Assembly (NCBI RefSeq): GCF_001921215.1
Contig: NZ_MSIF01000001.1
Span: forward strand, 248,001-312,000
Direction of reading: 5' to 3'
Source: Actinophytocola xinjiangensis
GTDB lineage: Bacteria; Actinomycetota; Actinomycetes; Mycobacteriales; Pseudonocardiaceae
DNA: 64,000 nucleotides
Positions 51,209 to 59,082 of the stretch are shown here, piece by piece (position 1 is the stretch's first letter; the number at the start of each line of letters is the position of its first letter). A program made the position numbers and the translations under genes. Below the pieces are notes generated by a model. That model saw only the letters and a program-made list of their open reading frames with translations. It did not search any database and had not been told where the DNA came from.

Positions 51209-51249
51209 CGACCATCACCCTAACCGCGTGCCGACCCCCGCACCCGGTG

Positions 51250-52833
51250 TCAGTTCGACGAGGGCACCCTCGTGTGCTCGGTGATCATCTCCGGCGGCAC
51301 CATCGCCCGCAGCGCGTCGACCTGCTCGGGGGTGACCGACAGCTCCGTGGGGTGCTCGCTGGCGCGCTTGCTGCCGGGGAGGCGGACGGTGAACATGGCG
51401 GCGGTGTCCTGGGCGGTGCCCAGCACCCGGATGAGGTGGACCTGTTCGAGTGCCTCCCACGGCAGCGCCGTGCTGACCGGGTCGTCATCGGTGGTCTTGC
51501 CCGACAGCCACACGAACGGCTCGCGGACCCCGCCGACGAGCACCACGCCGGTGAGGGTGTGCAGCTTCTCGCCGTAGTCGGCGTGCGAGGCGAACCGGAA
51601 CGCCACGATCATGAGCACCGCGACGAACACCAGGTGCGCGATCACCGTCCCGCCCTGCCACGGCCCGGTCGTGGGCAGCTCACCGAAGATCAGGATCGCG
51701 ATGACGGCGAGGAAGTCCAGGACCGCCGCCAGCAGCACGAAGCGGGCGACGTCGCGCACCGGCCGGCTGAACGCCGGCCCCCACGCCGCCGGGGACGGCT
51801 CGCCCGCGGACACCTGGCCGATCGCCCGCACCGGCGTGCGCTTCGGGCGGCGCCGGCCGAGCAGCCGGGCGAACCCGCCCAGGACGAACGCGGCCGCCGC
51901 GCTGAACAGCTGCCACTGCGGTTCGGTGGCCAGCCAGCCGAGTGGGCCGGGGTCGATCGCCCAGTCCCACAGTTGGATGAACTCGGTGCTGACGAGATGG
52001 GCGAAGCCGCGCCCGACGCCCACGACCGTCAGGTAGAGCCCGGCCACCACCAGCACGACGCCGGAGCCCGCGGCCACCAGGTCACCGGCCCGCGGGCGGG
52101 TGGTGTCGCGGTGGCGCAGCAGGAACCCGAAGCGGATGCGCCACCACAGGAGCACCAGCGCGCAGGCCGGCCAGAACGCCACCCACGCCAGCTGCGGCCC
52201 GGTGGCCACCGGCACCGCCTCCTCGGCCGAGGTCTGCTCGCCCGGGTCGGCCCGCACGGACTCCGGGGTCGGCTCCGGTGTCGGTGTTGGTGTCAGGGTC
52301 GGTGTCGGCACCGCTTCGGTGGTCTCCGGCGGGTTGGTGTCTACCTGGATGAGGGTGGCGCCGCGCAGGTCGGCGTCCCGGGTGTCGGTGCGGTACATCG
52401 TGGCCTGGATGAGCTCGGCGTCGCGCAGGTCCGCGTCGCGCAGGTCCGCGCGGGTCAGGTCGGCCTGGATGAGCCGCGCGTGCCGCAGGTTCGCGCCGCG
52501 CAGGTTCGCCCCGACCAGGTCGGCCTGGCTGAGACTGGCGCCGGCGAGATCGGCGCCGGCGAGGTTCGCGTTGGTCAGGTTCGCCTGGACCAGCGACACT
52601 CCCTGGAGGTTGGAGCCGTGCAGGTCAGCGCCCTCCAGATCCTCCTGGCCGAAGTCGATGCCGCGCAGGTCGGCGCAGGCCAGCTGGTCCAGCGACGGGA
52701 TGACGTGGTCGGCCACGCGTTCCGGGACGGTGAGCGGGCCGCACGGGGCGCTCACCGCGGCGGCGGGCGCGGTCGGGAGCAGCACGGCGGCGCTCACCGC
52801 GACCGCGCCGAGCACGTTACGTAAGAAGCTCAC
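51250..52833 (-). CDS. Secreted pentapeptide-repeat / multi-helix membrane chimera
   Basis: A 527-residue protein of unusual layout. A signal peptide (about 1-27) is followed by about 20 pentapeptide repeats of the A(D/N)L.. type (about residues 53-165, for example ADLRGIDFGQ and ANLRGANLRHAR). A Thr-Pro linker (TPTLTPTPTPEPTPE) leads to several transmembrane helices (about 215-385) and a C-terminal cytoplasmic domain with a PH-like pattern (HTLTGVVLVGGVREPFVWL, then a Glu-Gln-Val-His-Leu-Ile block). The pentapeptide helix should lie outside the membrane. GTG start overlapping the PH-type gene stop (GTGA). Function unknown. Confidence 0.78.
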   Translation of the reverse strand: MSFLRNVLGAVAVSAAVLLPTAPAAAVSAPCGPLTVPERVADHVIPSLDQLACADLRGIDFGQEDLEGADLHGSNLQGVSLVQANLTNANLAGADLAGASLSQADLVGANLRGANLRHARLIQADLTRADLRDADLRDAELIQATMYRTDTRDADLRGATLIQVDTNPPETTEAVPTPTLTPTPTPEPTPESVRADPGEQTSAEEAVPVATGPQLAWVAFWPACALVLLWWRIRFGFLLRHRDTTRPRAGDLVAAGSGVVLVVAGLYLTVVGVGRGFAHLVSTEFIQLWDWAIDPGPLGWLATEPQWQLFSAAAAFVLGGFARLLGRRRPKRTPVRAIGQVSAGEPSPAAWGPAFSRPVRDVARFVLLAAVLDFLAVIAILIFGELPTTGPWQGGTVIAHLVFVAVLMIVAFRFASHADYGEKLHTLTGVVLVGGVREPFVWLSGKTTDDDPVSTALPWEALEQVHLIRVLGTAQDTAAMFTVRLPGSKRASEHPTELSVTPEQVDALRAMVPPEMITEHTRVPSSN

Positions 52834-53354
52834 TCGGGCTCACCCCAGTCGACGACCTTCACCCCGGCGGGTGCCAGCAACTCACTCAGTGTCAACGCCG
52901 TGTCCGGTGGGAACACCGTGCCGGAGATCAGCCGGATCGCGCGGCCGTCGCGCAGCACGACCTCCAGCTCGTCACGGTGCGCCGCGACCGACTTCGCCGC
53001 GCTGCCGCAGTCGCACCACACCTGCACGGCCGCGACCTTGTCCAGTTCGTACTCGACGACGCCGCGCAGGCCGCGCAGCACCAGCCGCGTCGGCGAGGTG
53101 GTGACCCACAGCTGACCGTAGGACCGCAGGTCCCGGGCCGTCCCGACGACGAACGTCGACGCCAGCACCAGCCCGGCCAGGCCGGCCAGCCACGGCGTGG
53201 TCATCCCCCACGGCGTCAGCACGGCCCCGAATCCGGCCGCCACCCCCGACGCGGACAGTGAGATGGCCGTGCGCCGGACGAACGCGGTGCCCCGCGCCCG
53301 GACCCTGCCGACGACGGGCGCGGCCAGCCCGGACCCGGTCTGATGTTCGATCAT
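52830..53354 (-). CDS. PH-like membrane protein
   Basis: A 174-residue protein with two helices (ISLSASGVAAGFGAVLTPWG and WLAGLAGLVLASTFVVG) followed by a beta-rich domain typical of bacterial PH-like (bPH) proteins: SYGQLWVTTSPTRLVLRGLRG, then YELDKVAAVQVW and ELEVVLRDGRAIRLISG. It is translationally coupled (GTGA overlap) to the pentapeptide chimera, whose C-terminus has a related fold, so the two may form one membrane complex. Function unknown. Confidence 0.72.
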   Translation of the reverse strand: MIEHQTGSGLAAPVVGRVRARGTAFVRRTAISLSASGVAAGFGAVLTPWGMTTPWLAGLAGLVLASTFVVGTARDLRSYGQLWVTTSPTRLVLRGLRGVVEYELDKVAAVQVWCDCGSAAKSVAAHRDELEVVLRDGRAIRLISGTVFPPDTALTLSELLAPAGVKVVDWGEPE

Positions 53355-53485
53355 GCGGATTGTTCCTTCGTCACCACCAGCGGATGGTAGCCAGATCGGA
53401 CATTCGCCAGGACGGCACCCGGATCGCCCACGGCCGGTCCTTTGCTCCCGCTACGGATGCCGGCCCGGCCCCTTGCGAGACACGC

Positions 53486-54007
53486 TCAGGACGGATATCT
53501 CAGGTGGTCGCCGAAGCGGGCGCGGACGGTGTCCACGGCACGCACGTCCATCAGCTCGACGCACCACGGGACCCGCGCGCCGGCGACCTCCACATAGGCC
53601 CAGAAGTCGCCGGGCCCCGGTGGCGTCGCGGTGCACAGCGACGTCGGCGCGTAGCTCACCTGCGCGCCCGGCGGGAGCGCGGCCAGCGCGTCGGGCACGC
53701 TGGGCACCCAGACGCAGACGTGGTGGATGCCCGGCCCGTGTGCCGCGAGCCAGCGCGAGGTCCTGGTCTCGCCGGTGCGGGGCTCGACGAGTTCCAGCGC
53801 GGTGTCGCCGAAACGGCCGAAGGCGACCCGGGAGGTGGCCTCGCCGGTCGGTTCGCCGAACAGGGTGACCGCCCCGGCCGGCTGGGTGATGTCGGCCTCG
53901 AACCAGTCGCCGACGCCGAGCAGGGGGCCCCAGCTCCGGCGGAACTCGGCGATGTCGGGGACGGCGAGGCCGAGGTGGCACACGCCGAGGACCTCCAGCC
54001 CACTCAT
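53486..54007 (-). CDS. VOC-family (glyoxalase/dioxygenase fold) protein
   Basis: A 173-residue vicinal-oxygen-chelate protein with two beta-alpha-beta-beta-beta modules: VLGVCHLGLAVPDIAEF (metal His about 10) and GPGIHHVCVWVPSVPDAL (second His about 91). A Glu ligand is likely in LELVEPRTGE or WCVELMDV. It could be an epimerase, lyase or dioxygenase in the catabolic cluster to the right. It is divergent from the FCD-GntR gene with only 28 nt between starts. Confidence 0.8.
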   Translation of the reverse strand: MSGLEVLGVCHLGLAVPDIAEFRRSWGPLLGVGDWFEADITQPAGAVTLFGEPTGEATSRVAFGRFGDTALELVEPRTGETRTSRWLAAHGPGIHHVCVWVPSVPDALAALPPGAQVSYAPTSLCTATPPGPGDFWAYVEVAGARVPWCVELMDVRAVDTVRARFGDHLRYPS

Positions 54008-54035
54008 GCGACCCCCCTCATGCGACGATGACCGG

Positions 54036-54794
54036 GTGCTGGCAGGCGACGAGCAGGCCCGGCGGCCGAAGCGTTCGCTGGAGGTCGCCCGGCAGATCGT
54101 GCAGACGATGTACGACGACGGGATGGTGCCGGGGGACCGGTACCTGTCCGAGGCGGAGGCGATCCGCCGGCACGGCGTGGGCCGGGGCACCTACCGCGAG
54201 GCGCTGCGCATCCTGGAGAACCACGGGGTGATCGCCATGCGCCCTGGGCCGGGTGGCGGGCCGGAGATCGTCGCGCCGGGATGGCCGCACCTGGCCTCCA
54301 CGTTCGCCCTGCTGCTCCAGTTCGCGGGGGCGCCGCTGCGGACCGTGCTGGACGCGCGGGTCGCGATCGAGCCGGGGATGGCGGAGTTGGCGGCGCGCAA
54401 CGCCACGGCCGGGCAGATCGCGGAGATGGCCGAGGACCTGGCCGAGGTCGAGGCGGGGATCGGGGTGTACCGGCGGTTCGCCGCGGCCTACGAGTCGTTC
54501 TGGCGCCATCTGGCGGCCAGCAGCCACAACGAGCTGTTCGCCTTCCTCAGCCCGGCGCTGCGGGCCATCGTGAACAGCGCGGGGTTCGTGCCCGACGAGC
54601 CCTACCGGGTCGAGGTGCTGGGCAGGCTGCGCGGGATCCTCGAGGCGGTCCGTGAGCACGACCCGGTGCTGGCGGCCCGGCGGATGCGTGACCTCGAGGT
54701 GGAGTTCGGCCGGCGGCTCACCGAGGGCTACCCGCGTCAGGTGGCCGAGCCGATCGCCTGGTCGGATCTGCATCGCTTCACCTCCTTCACCTGA
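54036..54794 (+). CDS. GntR-family regulator (FCD subfamily) of the catabolic cluster
   Basis: A 252-residue regulator. Helix-turn-helix: DGMVPGDRYLSEAEAIRRHG and GRGTYREALRILENHGVIAM (about 25-65), then an FCD domain containing LDARVAIEPGMAELAARNAT and SFWRHLAASSHNELFAF. It likely binds the AT-rich motif shared by the SDR promoter and the CaiB/HyuA divergent promoter. I prefer GTG 54036; an in-frame ATG at 54006 would overlap the divergent VOC start. The stop is at 54792-54794, just before the AT-rich motif. Confidence 0.85.
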   Translation: MLAGDEQARRPKRSLEVARQIVQTMYDDGMVPGDRYLSEAEAIRRHGVGRGTYREALRILENHGVIAMRPGPGGGPEIVAPGWPHLASTFALLLQFAGAPLRTVLDARVAIEPGMAELAARNATAGQIAEMAEDLAEVEAGIGVYRRFAAAYESFWRHLAASSHNELFAFLSPALRAIVNSAGFVPDEPYRVEVLGRLRGILEAVREHDPVLAARRMRDLEVEFGRRLTEGYPRQVAEPIAWSDLHRFTSFT

Positions 54795-54817
54795 TATCTA
54801 TGAAAGATATATAAGAT
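54794..54817. promoter_or_regulatory. AT-rich operator/promoter motif before the SDR gene
   Basis: ATATCT (54794-54799) and AGATAT (54805-54810) form an inverted repeat, and AAGATATATAAGAT (54804-54817) is an AT-only-type box in otherwise GC-rich DNA. The identical 14-mer recurs at 59066-59079 between CaiB and HyuA. It may combine a -10 element with a regulator site. Confidence 0.72.
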
Positions 54818-54843
54818 GACAGGTGAACGCGAGAGGAGCTGCC

Positions 54844-55671
54844 ATGTCCGTGCGTGGAAAGCGGGTACTGGTCATGGGTGCGGCCCGGTCGACCGGCATC
54901 GGCCGCGCGCTCGTGGCGCGCCTGGCCGGCGGCGGCGCCTCGCTGGTGATCGGTGACGCGGTCGCCCCGGCCGGCACACCGGGCACGCACACCGCCACCC
55001 CCGAGGCCCTCGCCGAGGTCGTGGCCGAGGCGAGCGAACTGGCCGGCCACCCGGTCCCGGCCACCGAACTCGACCCGCTCGACCCCGACCAACTCGACCG
55101 GTTCGTCGCCGACGGCGTGCGCCACCTCGGTGGGATCGACGCGCTGTGCCACCTCGTCGGTGCCACCGGCGCCGGCTTCGGCGACGGCCCGCTGGCCGAC
55201 GTCACGCCCTCGGCGTGGGCGCGGGGCGTCGACTGGAACCTGACCGCCTCCTGGCTCGCCGCGCGGGCCGCGGCCGCCGCGATGGGCGAGGCCGGCGGCT
55301 CGGTCGTGCTGCTGTCCTCCTACGCCGGCCTCGACTCCACGCCCCGCGCCGGGGTCGTCGGCGTCGCCAGGGCCGGCGTCAACCACCTCGCCGGGGTGCT
55401 CGCCCGGGAGCTGGGACCCCGGGGGATCCGGGTGAACACGGTGTGCCCGTTGGGGGTCAGCGAGTCCCACGACGGCGTGCACAACCCCGGGCTGGTGAAG
55501 CTGGCCGAGGCGGCCGGCCTGTCGCTGGCCGACTGGCTGGCGGAGCGGATCCCGCTTGGCCGGGGCCAGTCGCCCGACGAGGTCGCCGCCGTGTTCGAGT
55601 TCCTGGTGTCCGACGAGTCCTCGTTCGTCAGCGGAGCCTCGGTCCCGGTCGCCGGCGGCGCCCGCGCCTGA
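54844..55671 (+). CDS. SDR-family protein lacking catalytic Tyr-Lys
   Basis: A 275-residue short-chain dehydrogenase/reductase fold. The nucleotide loop reads VMGAARSTGIGRALVARL (about 10-27), the Asn132 site is in DWNLTASW, and Ser158/159 is in VVLLSSYAGL. Where YxxxK is expected (about 172-176) the sequence is VGVAR: the Tyr is Val and the Lys is Arg. The downstream GPRGIRVNTVCPLG is normal. It is therefore probably not a normal dehydrogenase; it may bind ligand, or catalyse another reaction. ATG at 54844 follows GAGGAG; it lies downstream of the AT-rich motif. Confidence 0.83.
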   Translation: MSVRGKRVLVMGAARSTGIGRALVARLAGGGASLVIGDAVAPAGTPGTHTATPEALAEVVAEASELAGHPVPATELDPLDPDQLDRFVADGVRHLGGIDALCHLVGATGAGFGDGPLADVTPSAWARGVDWNLTASWLAARAAAAAMGEAGGSVVLLSSYAGLDSTPRAGVVGVARAGVNHLAGVLARELGPRGIRVNTVCPLGVSESHDGVHNPGLVKLAEAAGLSLADWLAERIPLGRGQSPDEVAAVFEFLVSDESSFVSGASVPVAGGARA

Positions 55672-55688
55672 CCGCTACCCGACCACCC

Positions 55689-57800
55689 TCACACGACCAC
55701 CAGCGCGTCCACCGCGACCACGCCGAGACCCTTCGGTCGCACCAGCAGCGGGTTGACGTCCACCTCGGACACCAGGTGGCCGACGTCGAGCACCAGGTCG
55801 TGCAGCCGCAGGATCGTGGTCACCAGCGCGTCCAGGTCACCGGCCGGACCACCGCGAAAGCCGCCGAGCAGCGTGCCGATCCTGGTCTGCCCGACCATCC
55901 ACCGCGCGTGCTCCTCGTCGAAGGGCGGCACGCCGAACGCGGTGTCGGCCACCAGTTCGGCCAGCACCCCGCCCAGGCCCACGGTGATCGTCGGCCCGAA
56001 CGGGTGCTGGTGGCTCACGCCCAGCAGCACCTCGGCGACCGCGTCGGTCACCTGCCGCGCCACCACCACACCGCCCAGCCGCGCGGCCGGCGCCCGCTCG
56101 GCGGCGGTGGCCACGATGCGGTCGTAGGCGGCACGCGCGGCGTCGGCCCCGGTGACGCCGGTGATCACCAGCCCCAGGTCGGACTTGTGCGCGAGGTCGG
56201 GCGAGAGCGCCTTGAGCACCACCGGGCCGTCGACCTCGGACGCCGCCTTGGCCGCCGCCCCGGCCGAGGTCACCACCTGGGACGGGAGCACCGGGATGCC
56301 GTAGGCGCGCAGCAGCTCACCCGACTCGCGCTCGTCGCGGATCCCCGGCCTGGTCAGGTCCGGGGTCGTCCGCCGGCGGACCGTACTGACCGTCGCGATC
56401 CGGGGCCGGGTCCGCCGGTCGGTGTGGAAGTCGGCCATCGCCCTGATCCCGACGACCGCTCCCCGGAAGGAGTGGAACAGCGGCACGCCCGCCGCGCACA
56501 GCGCCTGGTGGGACTCGTCGCGCACCGGCGAGGTCCACACCGCCACCACCGGCTTGGGCCCCCGCCGGTGCAGGTCGACCAGGTCGCGGGTGATGGCGTC
56601 GGACAGGCCGGGGAACGCGCCGTTGATCGGCGCCAGCAGCACGTCGGTCGCCGGGTCGTCCATCAGCGCCTCCAGTACCGCGCGGCCCTCCGGCCGGGAG
56701 GTGGCGACGCCGCCGGTGTCCACCGGGTTGTCCACGTGCAGGTAGCCGGGCAGCAGCGAGCGCAGCCGCTGACTCGTTTCCGGTGCCAGCGGCGGAAGTT
56801 CCAGGCCGTACTGTCCACACAGGTCGGCCACGTGCGAGCCGGTGCCGCCGGACATCACGCACAGCGCGACCCGCCGGCCGGTGACCGGCGCGCTGTGACA
56901 GAACGCGCCGGCGGTCTCGATCGCCTCGTCGATGTCCTCCATCCGGATCACGCCGGCCTGGCGGAACACCGCGTCGTGCACGGCGTCGTTGCCGGTCAGA
57001 TGGCCGGTGTGCGCGCGGGCCATGGCCGCGCCCTGCTCGGTCCGGCCGACCTTGATCACGATCACCGGCACCCCGGCGCGCAGCGCGCGGTCGGCGGCCA
57101 GGCGCATCGTCCAGCCGTCCTTGAAGCCCTCGACGTAGGCGACGATCGCCCCGACCTCGGGCCGCCCGGCGAACTCGGCGACGAAGTCGGCGAACTCCAG
57201 GTCGACCTCGTTGCCCAGCGGTGCCCAGCTCGCCACCCCGACGCCGAGTGCCTCGGCCTGCACGATCGGCCGGCCGATGTTGCCCGACTGCGAGATCACC
57301 GCGATCTTGCGGCCCGGCAGTCCTTCGGCCCACGGCTCGTAGATGTTCAGGTTGGTGTTCGGGCCAAGCACCCGCATCGGGCCGTTGGCGATGCGGGCCA
57401 GCTGCCGCTGCGCGCGGTCGCCCTGCTCGGTGCCCAGTTCGGCGAAGCCGGAGGCGAACACGATCGCGAACCGCGTCCCGGCGGCCAGGCACTCGCGCAG
57501 TACCGGCAGCGGCTCACGGATGAGCAGCACGGCGGTGTCCACCGGCTCCGGGACCGCCGAGACGGTCCGGTAGGCGGGCACGCCGTCCACGGTGTCCTTG
57601 GTGGGGTGCACCGGGTGCACGGCGCGGGCGCCCAGCGCGAGCAGGCGCTCGCGGGCCTGGCGCCACTGGTAGGCCTGGGGGCTGCCCTCGGTGTCGGTGG
57701 CGCCGACGACGGCGACCACCTCGGGGGTGAACAGGTGCTGCCAGGCGATCGTGCGTAGGCCGGTCGGTCTGTCCGCCGGGCGCGGGGGAGTGTCGGGCAA
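55689..57800 (-). CDS. ADP-forming acyl-CoA synthetase (fused alpha-beta, ATP-grasp)
   Basis: A 703-residue NDP-forming acyl-CoA ligase in a single chain. Order: CoA-binding domain (VVAVVGATDTEGSPQAYQW, about 28-46), a succinyl-CoA-ligase-like domain with GPNTNLNIYEPW and ISQSGNIGRP, the phospho-His region RTEQGAAMARAHTGHLTGND (about 260-280), then a C-terminal ATP-grasp domain (SEVDGPVVLKALSPDLAHKS and DVNPLLVRPKG). It makes an acyl-CoA from a carboxylic acid with ATP, or ATP from acyl-CoA. The start is a TTG at 57800 with GAGGAG 6 nt upstream. It follows CaiB by 19 nt in one operon. Confidence 0.87.
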   Translation of the reverse strand: MPDTPPRPADRPTGLRTIAWQHLFTPEVVAVVGATDTEGSPQAYQWRQARERLLALGARAVHPVHPTKDTVDGVPAYRTVSAVPEPVDTAVLLIREPLPVLRECLAAGTRFAIVFASGFAELGTEQGDRAQRQLARIANGPMRVLGPNTNLNIYEPWAEGLPGRKIAVISQSGNIGRPIVQAEALGVGVASWAPLGNEVDLEFADFVAEFAGRPEVGAIVAYVEGFKDGWTMRLAADRALRAGVPVIVIKVGRTEQGAAMARAHTGHLTGNDAVHDAVFRQAGVIRMEDIDEAIETAGAFCHSAPVTGRRVALCVMSGGTGSHVADLCGQYGLELPPLAPETSQRLRSLLPGYLHVDNPVDTGGVATSRPEGRAVLEALMDDPATDVLLAPINGAFPGLSDAITRDLVDLHRRGPKPVVAVWTSPVRDESHQALCAAGVPLFHSFRGAVVGIRAMADFHTDRRTRPRIATVSTVRRRTTPDLTRPGIRDERESGELLRAYGIPVLPSQVVTSAGAAAKAASEVDGPVVLKALSPDLAHKSDLGLVITGVTGADAARAAYDRIVATAAERAPAARLGGVVVARQVTDAVAEVLLGVSHQHPFGPTITVGLGGVLAELVADTAFGVPPFDEEHARWMVGQTRIGTLLGGFRGGPAGDLDALVTTILRLHDLVLDVGHLVSEVDVNPLLVRPKGLGVVAVDALVVV

Positions 57801-57819
57801 CGGTTCTCCTCGGGGTGGG

Positions 57820-59040
57820 TCAGGCCAGTGCGCCGGCCGCGCGCAGCCGGTGGAGGTCCTCGTCGGACACCCCGGCGGCGCGCAGGACCTCGTCGGTGTG
57901 CTGGCCGACGGCGGGGGCGGGGGCAGGGGGTGCGAGCCGCTCGCCGACCAGGTGCACCGGCAGGCCGACCAGGTCGGCGCCGTACTCGGCGGCCGGCAGC
58001 CACGGGTTGCGGTGGCGGAAGTGCGGATCGTCGGCCAGTGAGCGGGGGTCGTTGACCGGCGCGACGGGGAAGTTCTCGGCCAGGCCGAGCGCCACCCAGT
58101 CCACTGTGGACCGCTGGGTGAACAGTCCGGCCAGCTCGCGGCGCAGGGCGTGGTCGCCGATGGCGTGCGAGGTGGCGGTGGCGCCGTCGCCGGTGAGGTC
58201 CGGCCGGCCGACGGCCGTGCAGAAGTTGACCCAGAACTTCTGCTCGGTGGCCATGAACAGCACGTGGCCGTCGCGGCTGCGGTAGACCTGGTAGCGCACG
58301 CTCTCGCCGATGCCGGCGGTGCCCGGTTCGCGGCGGGCGCCCCCGTCGTTCGGGTTGCCGGTGACCTCCGACTCGGGCCGTTCGTGAGCGCGGTGGCCCT
58401 CGACGGTCAACCAGTCCACCGCCATCGCGGCGTCCGCCTCGGCGATGTCCAGGGTCGCGCCGGCACCGCTGGTCCTGGCCCGCAGCACGGCGGCCAGTAC
58501 CGAGGTCGCGGCCAGCAGTGGGGTGACCCGGGTGCCCAGCGGCACCCGCACCGAGCCGCTCGGGTGGCCCTCGGGGGTCTGGGTGACGGTCATCAGCCCG
58601 GCCCACGCGTCGAAGGCGAGGCCGTGGGCGGCGAGGCGGGCGTAGGGGCCGGTGGTGCCGTAGCCGGAGACCGTGCACCACACCAGTTCTGGCCGCCGCG
58701 CGCGCAGTGCCGCCGCGCCAAGGCCCCGCCGGTCGAGCGCGCCGGGGCGCATGCCCTCGACCACGACGTCCGCGCCGAGCATGAGCCGGGTGGCGAGCGC
58801 GGCGCCGTCGGGGTGGGCGAGGTCAAGGGCCACACTGCGTTTGCCCCGGCCGAGGTGGTGGTGCATGAGCGACACACCCTCGACGAACGGCCAGCCGGCC
58901 GTGCGTACCGGGTCGCCCGTTCCTGGGCGTTCGATCTTCACCACGTCGGCGCCGAGGTCGGCGAGGACCGTGCCGACACCACCCGCCTCGAAGAGGGCGA
59001 TCTCGACCACCCGCAGCCCGTCCAGCAGTCTCGTCTGCAC
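57820..59040 (-). CDS. CaiB/BaiF-type (family III) CoA transferase
   Basis: A 406-residue family III CoA transferase. Signatures: LLDGLRVVEIALFEAG at the N-terminus, ADVVKIERPGTGDPVR, RGKRSVALDL, and the catalytic Asp in AFDAWAGL (about 161-168). It moves CoA between carboxylic acids, probably activating the catabolic substrate. I prefer the GTG at 59040, since the TTG at 59061 falls inside the AT-rich promoter. It leads the operon with the acyl-CoA synthetase and is divergent from HyuA across only 42 nt. Confidence 0.87.
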   Translation of the reverse strand: MQTRLLDGLRVVEIALFEAGGVGTVLADLGADVVKIERPGTGDPVRTAGWPFVEGVSLMHHHLGRGKRSVALDLAHPDGAALATRLMLGADVVVEGMRPGALDRRGLGAAALRARRPELVWCTVSGYGTTGPYARLAAHGLAFDAWAGLMTVTQTPEGHPSGSVRVPLGTRVTPLLAATSVLAAVLRARTSGAGATLDIAEADAAMAVDWLTVEGHRAHERPESEVTGNPNDGGARREPGTAGIGESVRYQVYRSRDGHVLFMATEQKFWVNFCTAVGRPDLTGDGATATSHAIGDHALRRELAGLFTQRSTVDWVALGLAENFPVAPVNDPRSLADDPHFRHRNPWLPAAEYGADLVGLPVHLVGERLAPPAPAPAVGQHTDEVLRAAGVSDEDLHRLRAAGALA

Positions 59041-59050
59041 GAAGCCTGTT

Positions 59051-59079
59051 ATATCAAACAAAACTAAGATATATAAGAT
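59051..59079. promoter_or_regulatory. AT-rich operator/promoter motif between CaiB and HyuA
   Basis: The whole 42-nt gap is AT-rich in GC-rich surroundings. AAGATATATAAGAT at 59066-59079 is identical to the box before the SDR gene; ATATC at 59051-59055 mirrors GATAT. A TATAAG-type box ends 6 nt before the HyuA ATG (59083), so HyuA is probably leaderless, and CaiB is read the other way from TATAAC at about 59048-59053. This one box may control both divergent genes. Confidence 0.75.
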
Positions 59080-59082
59080 TAC

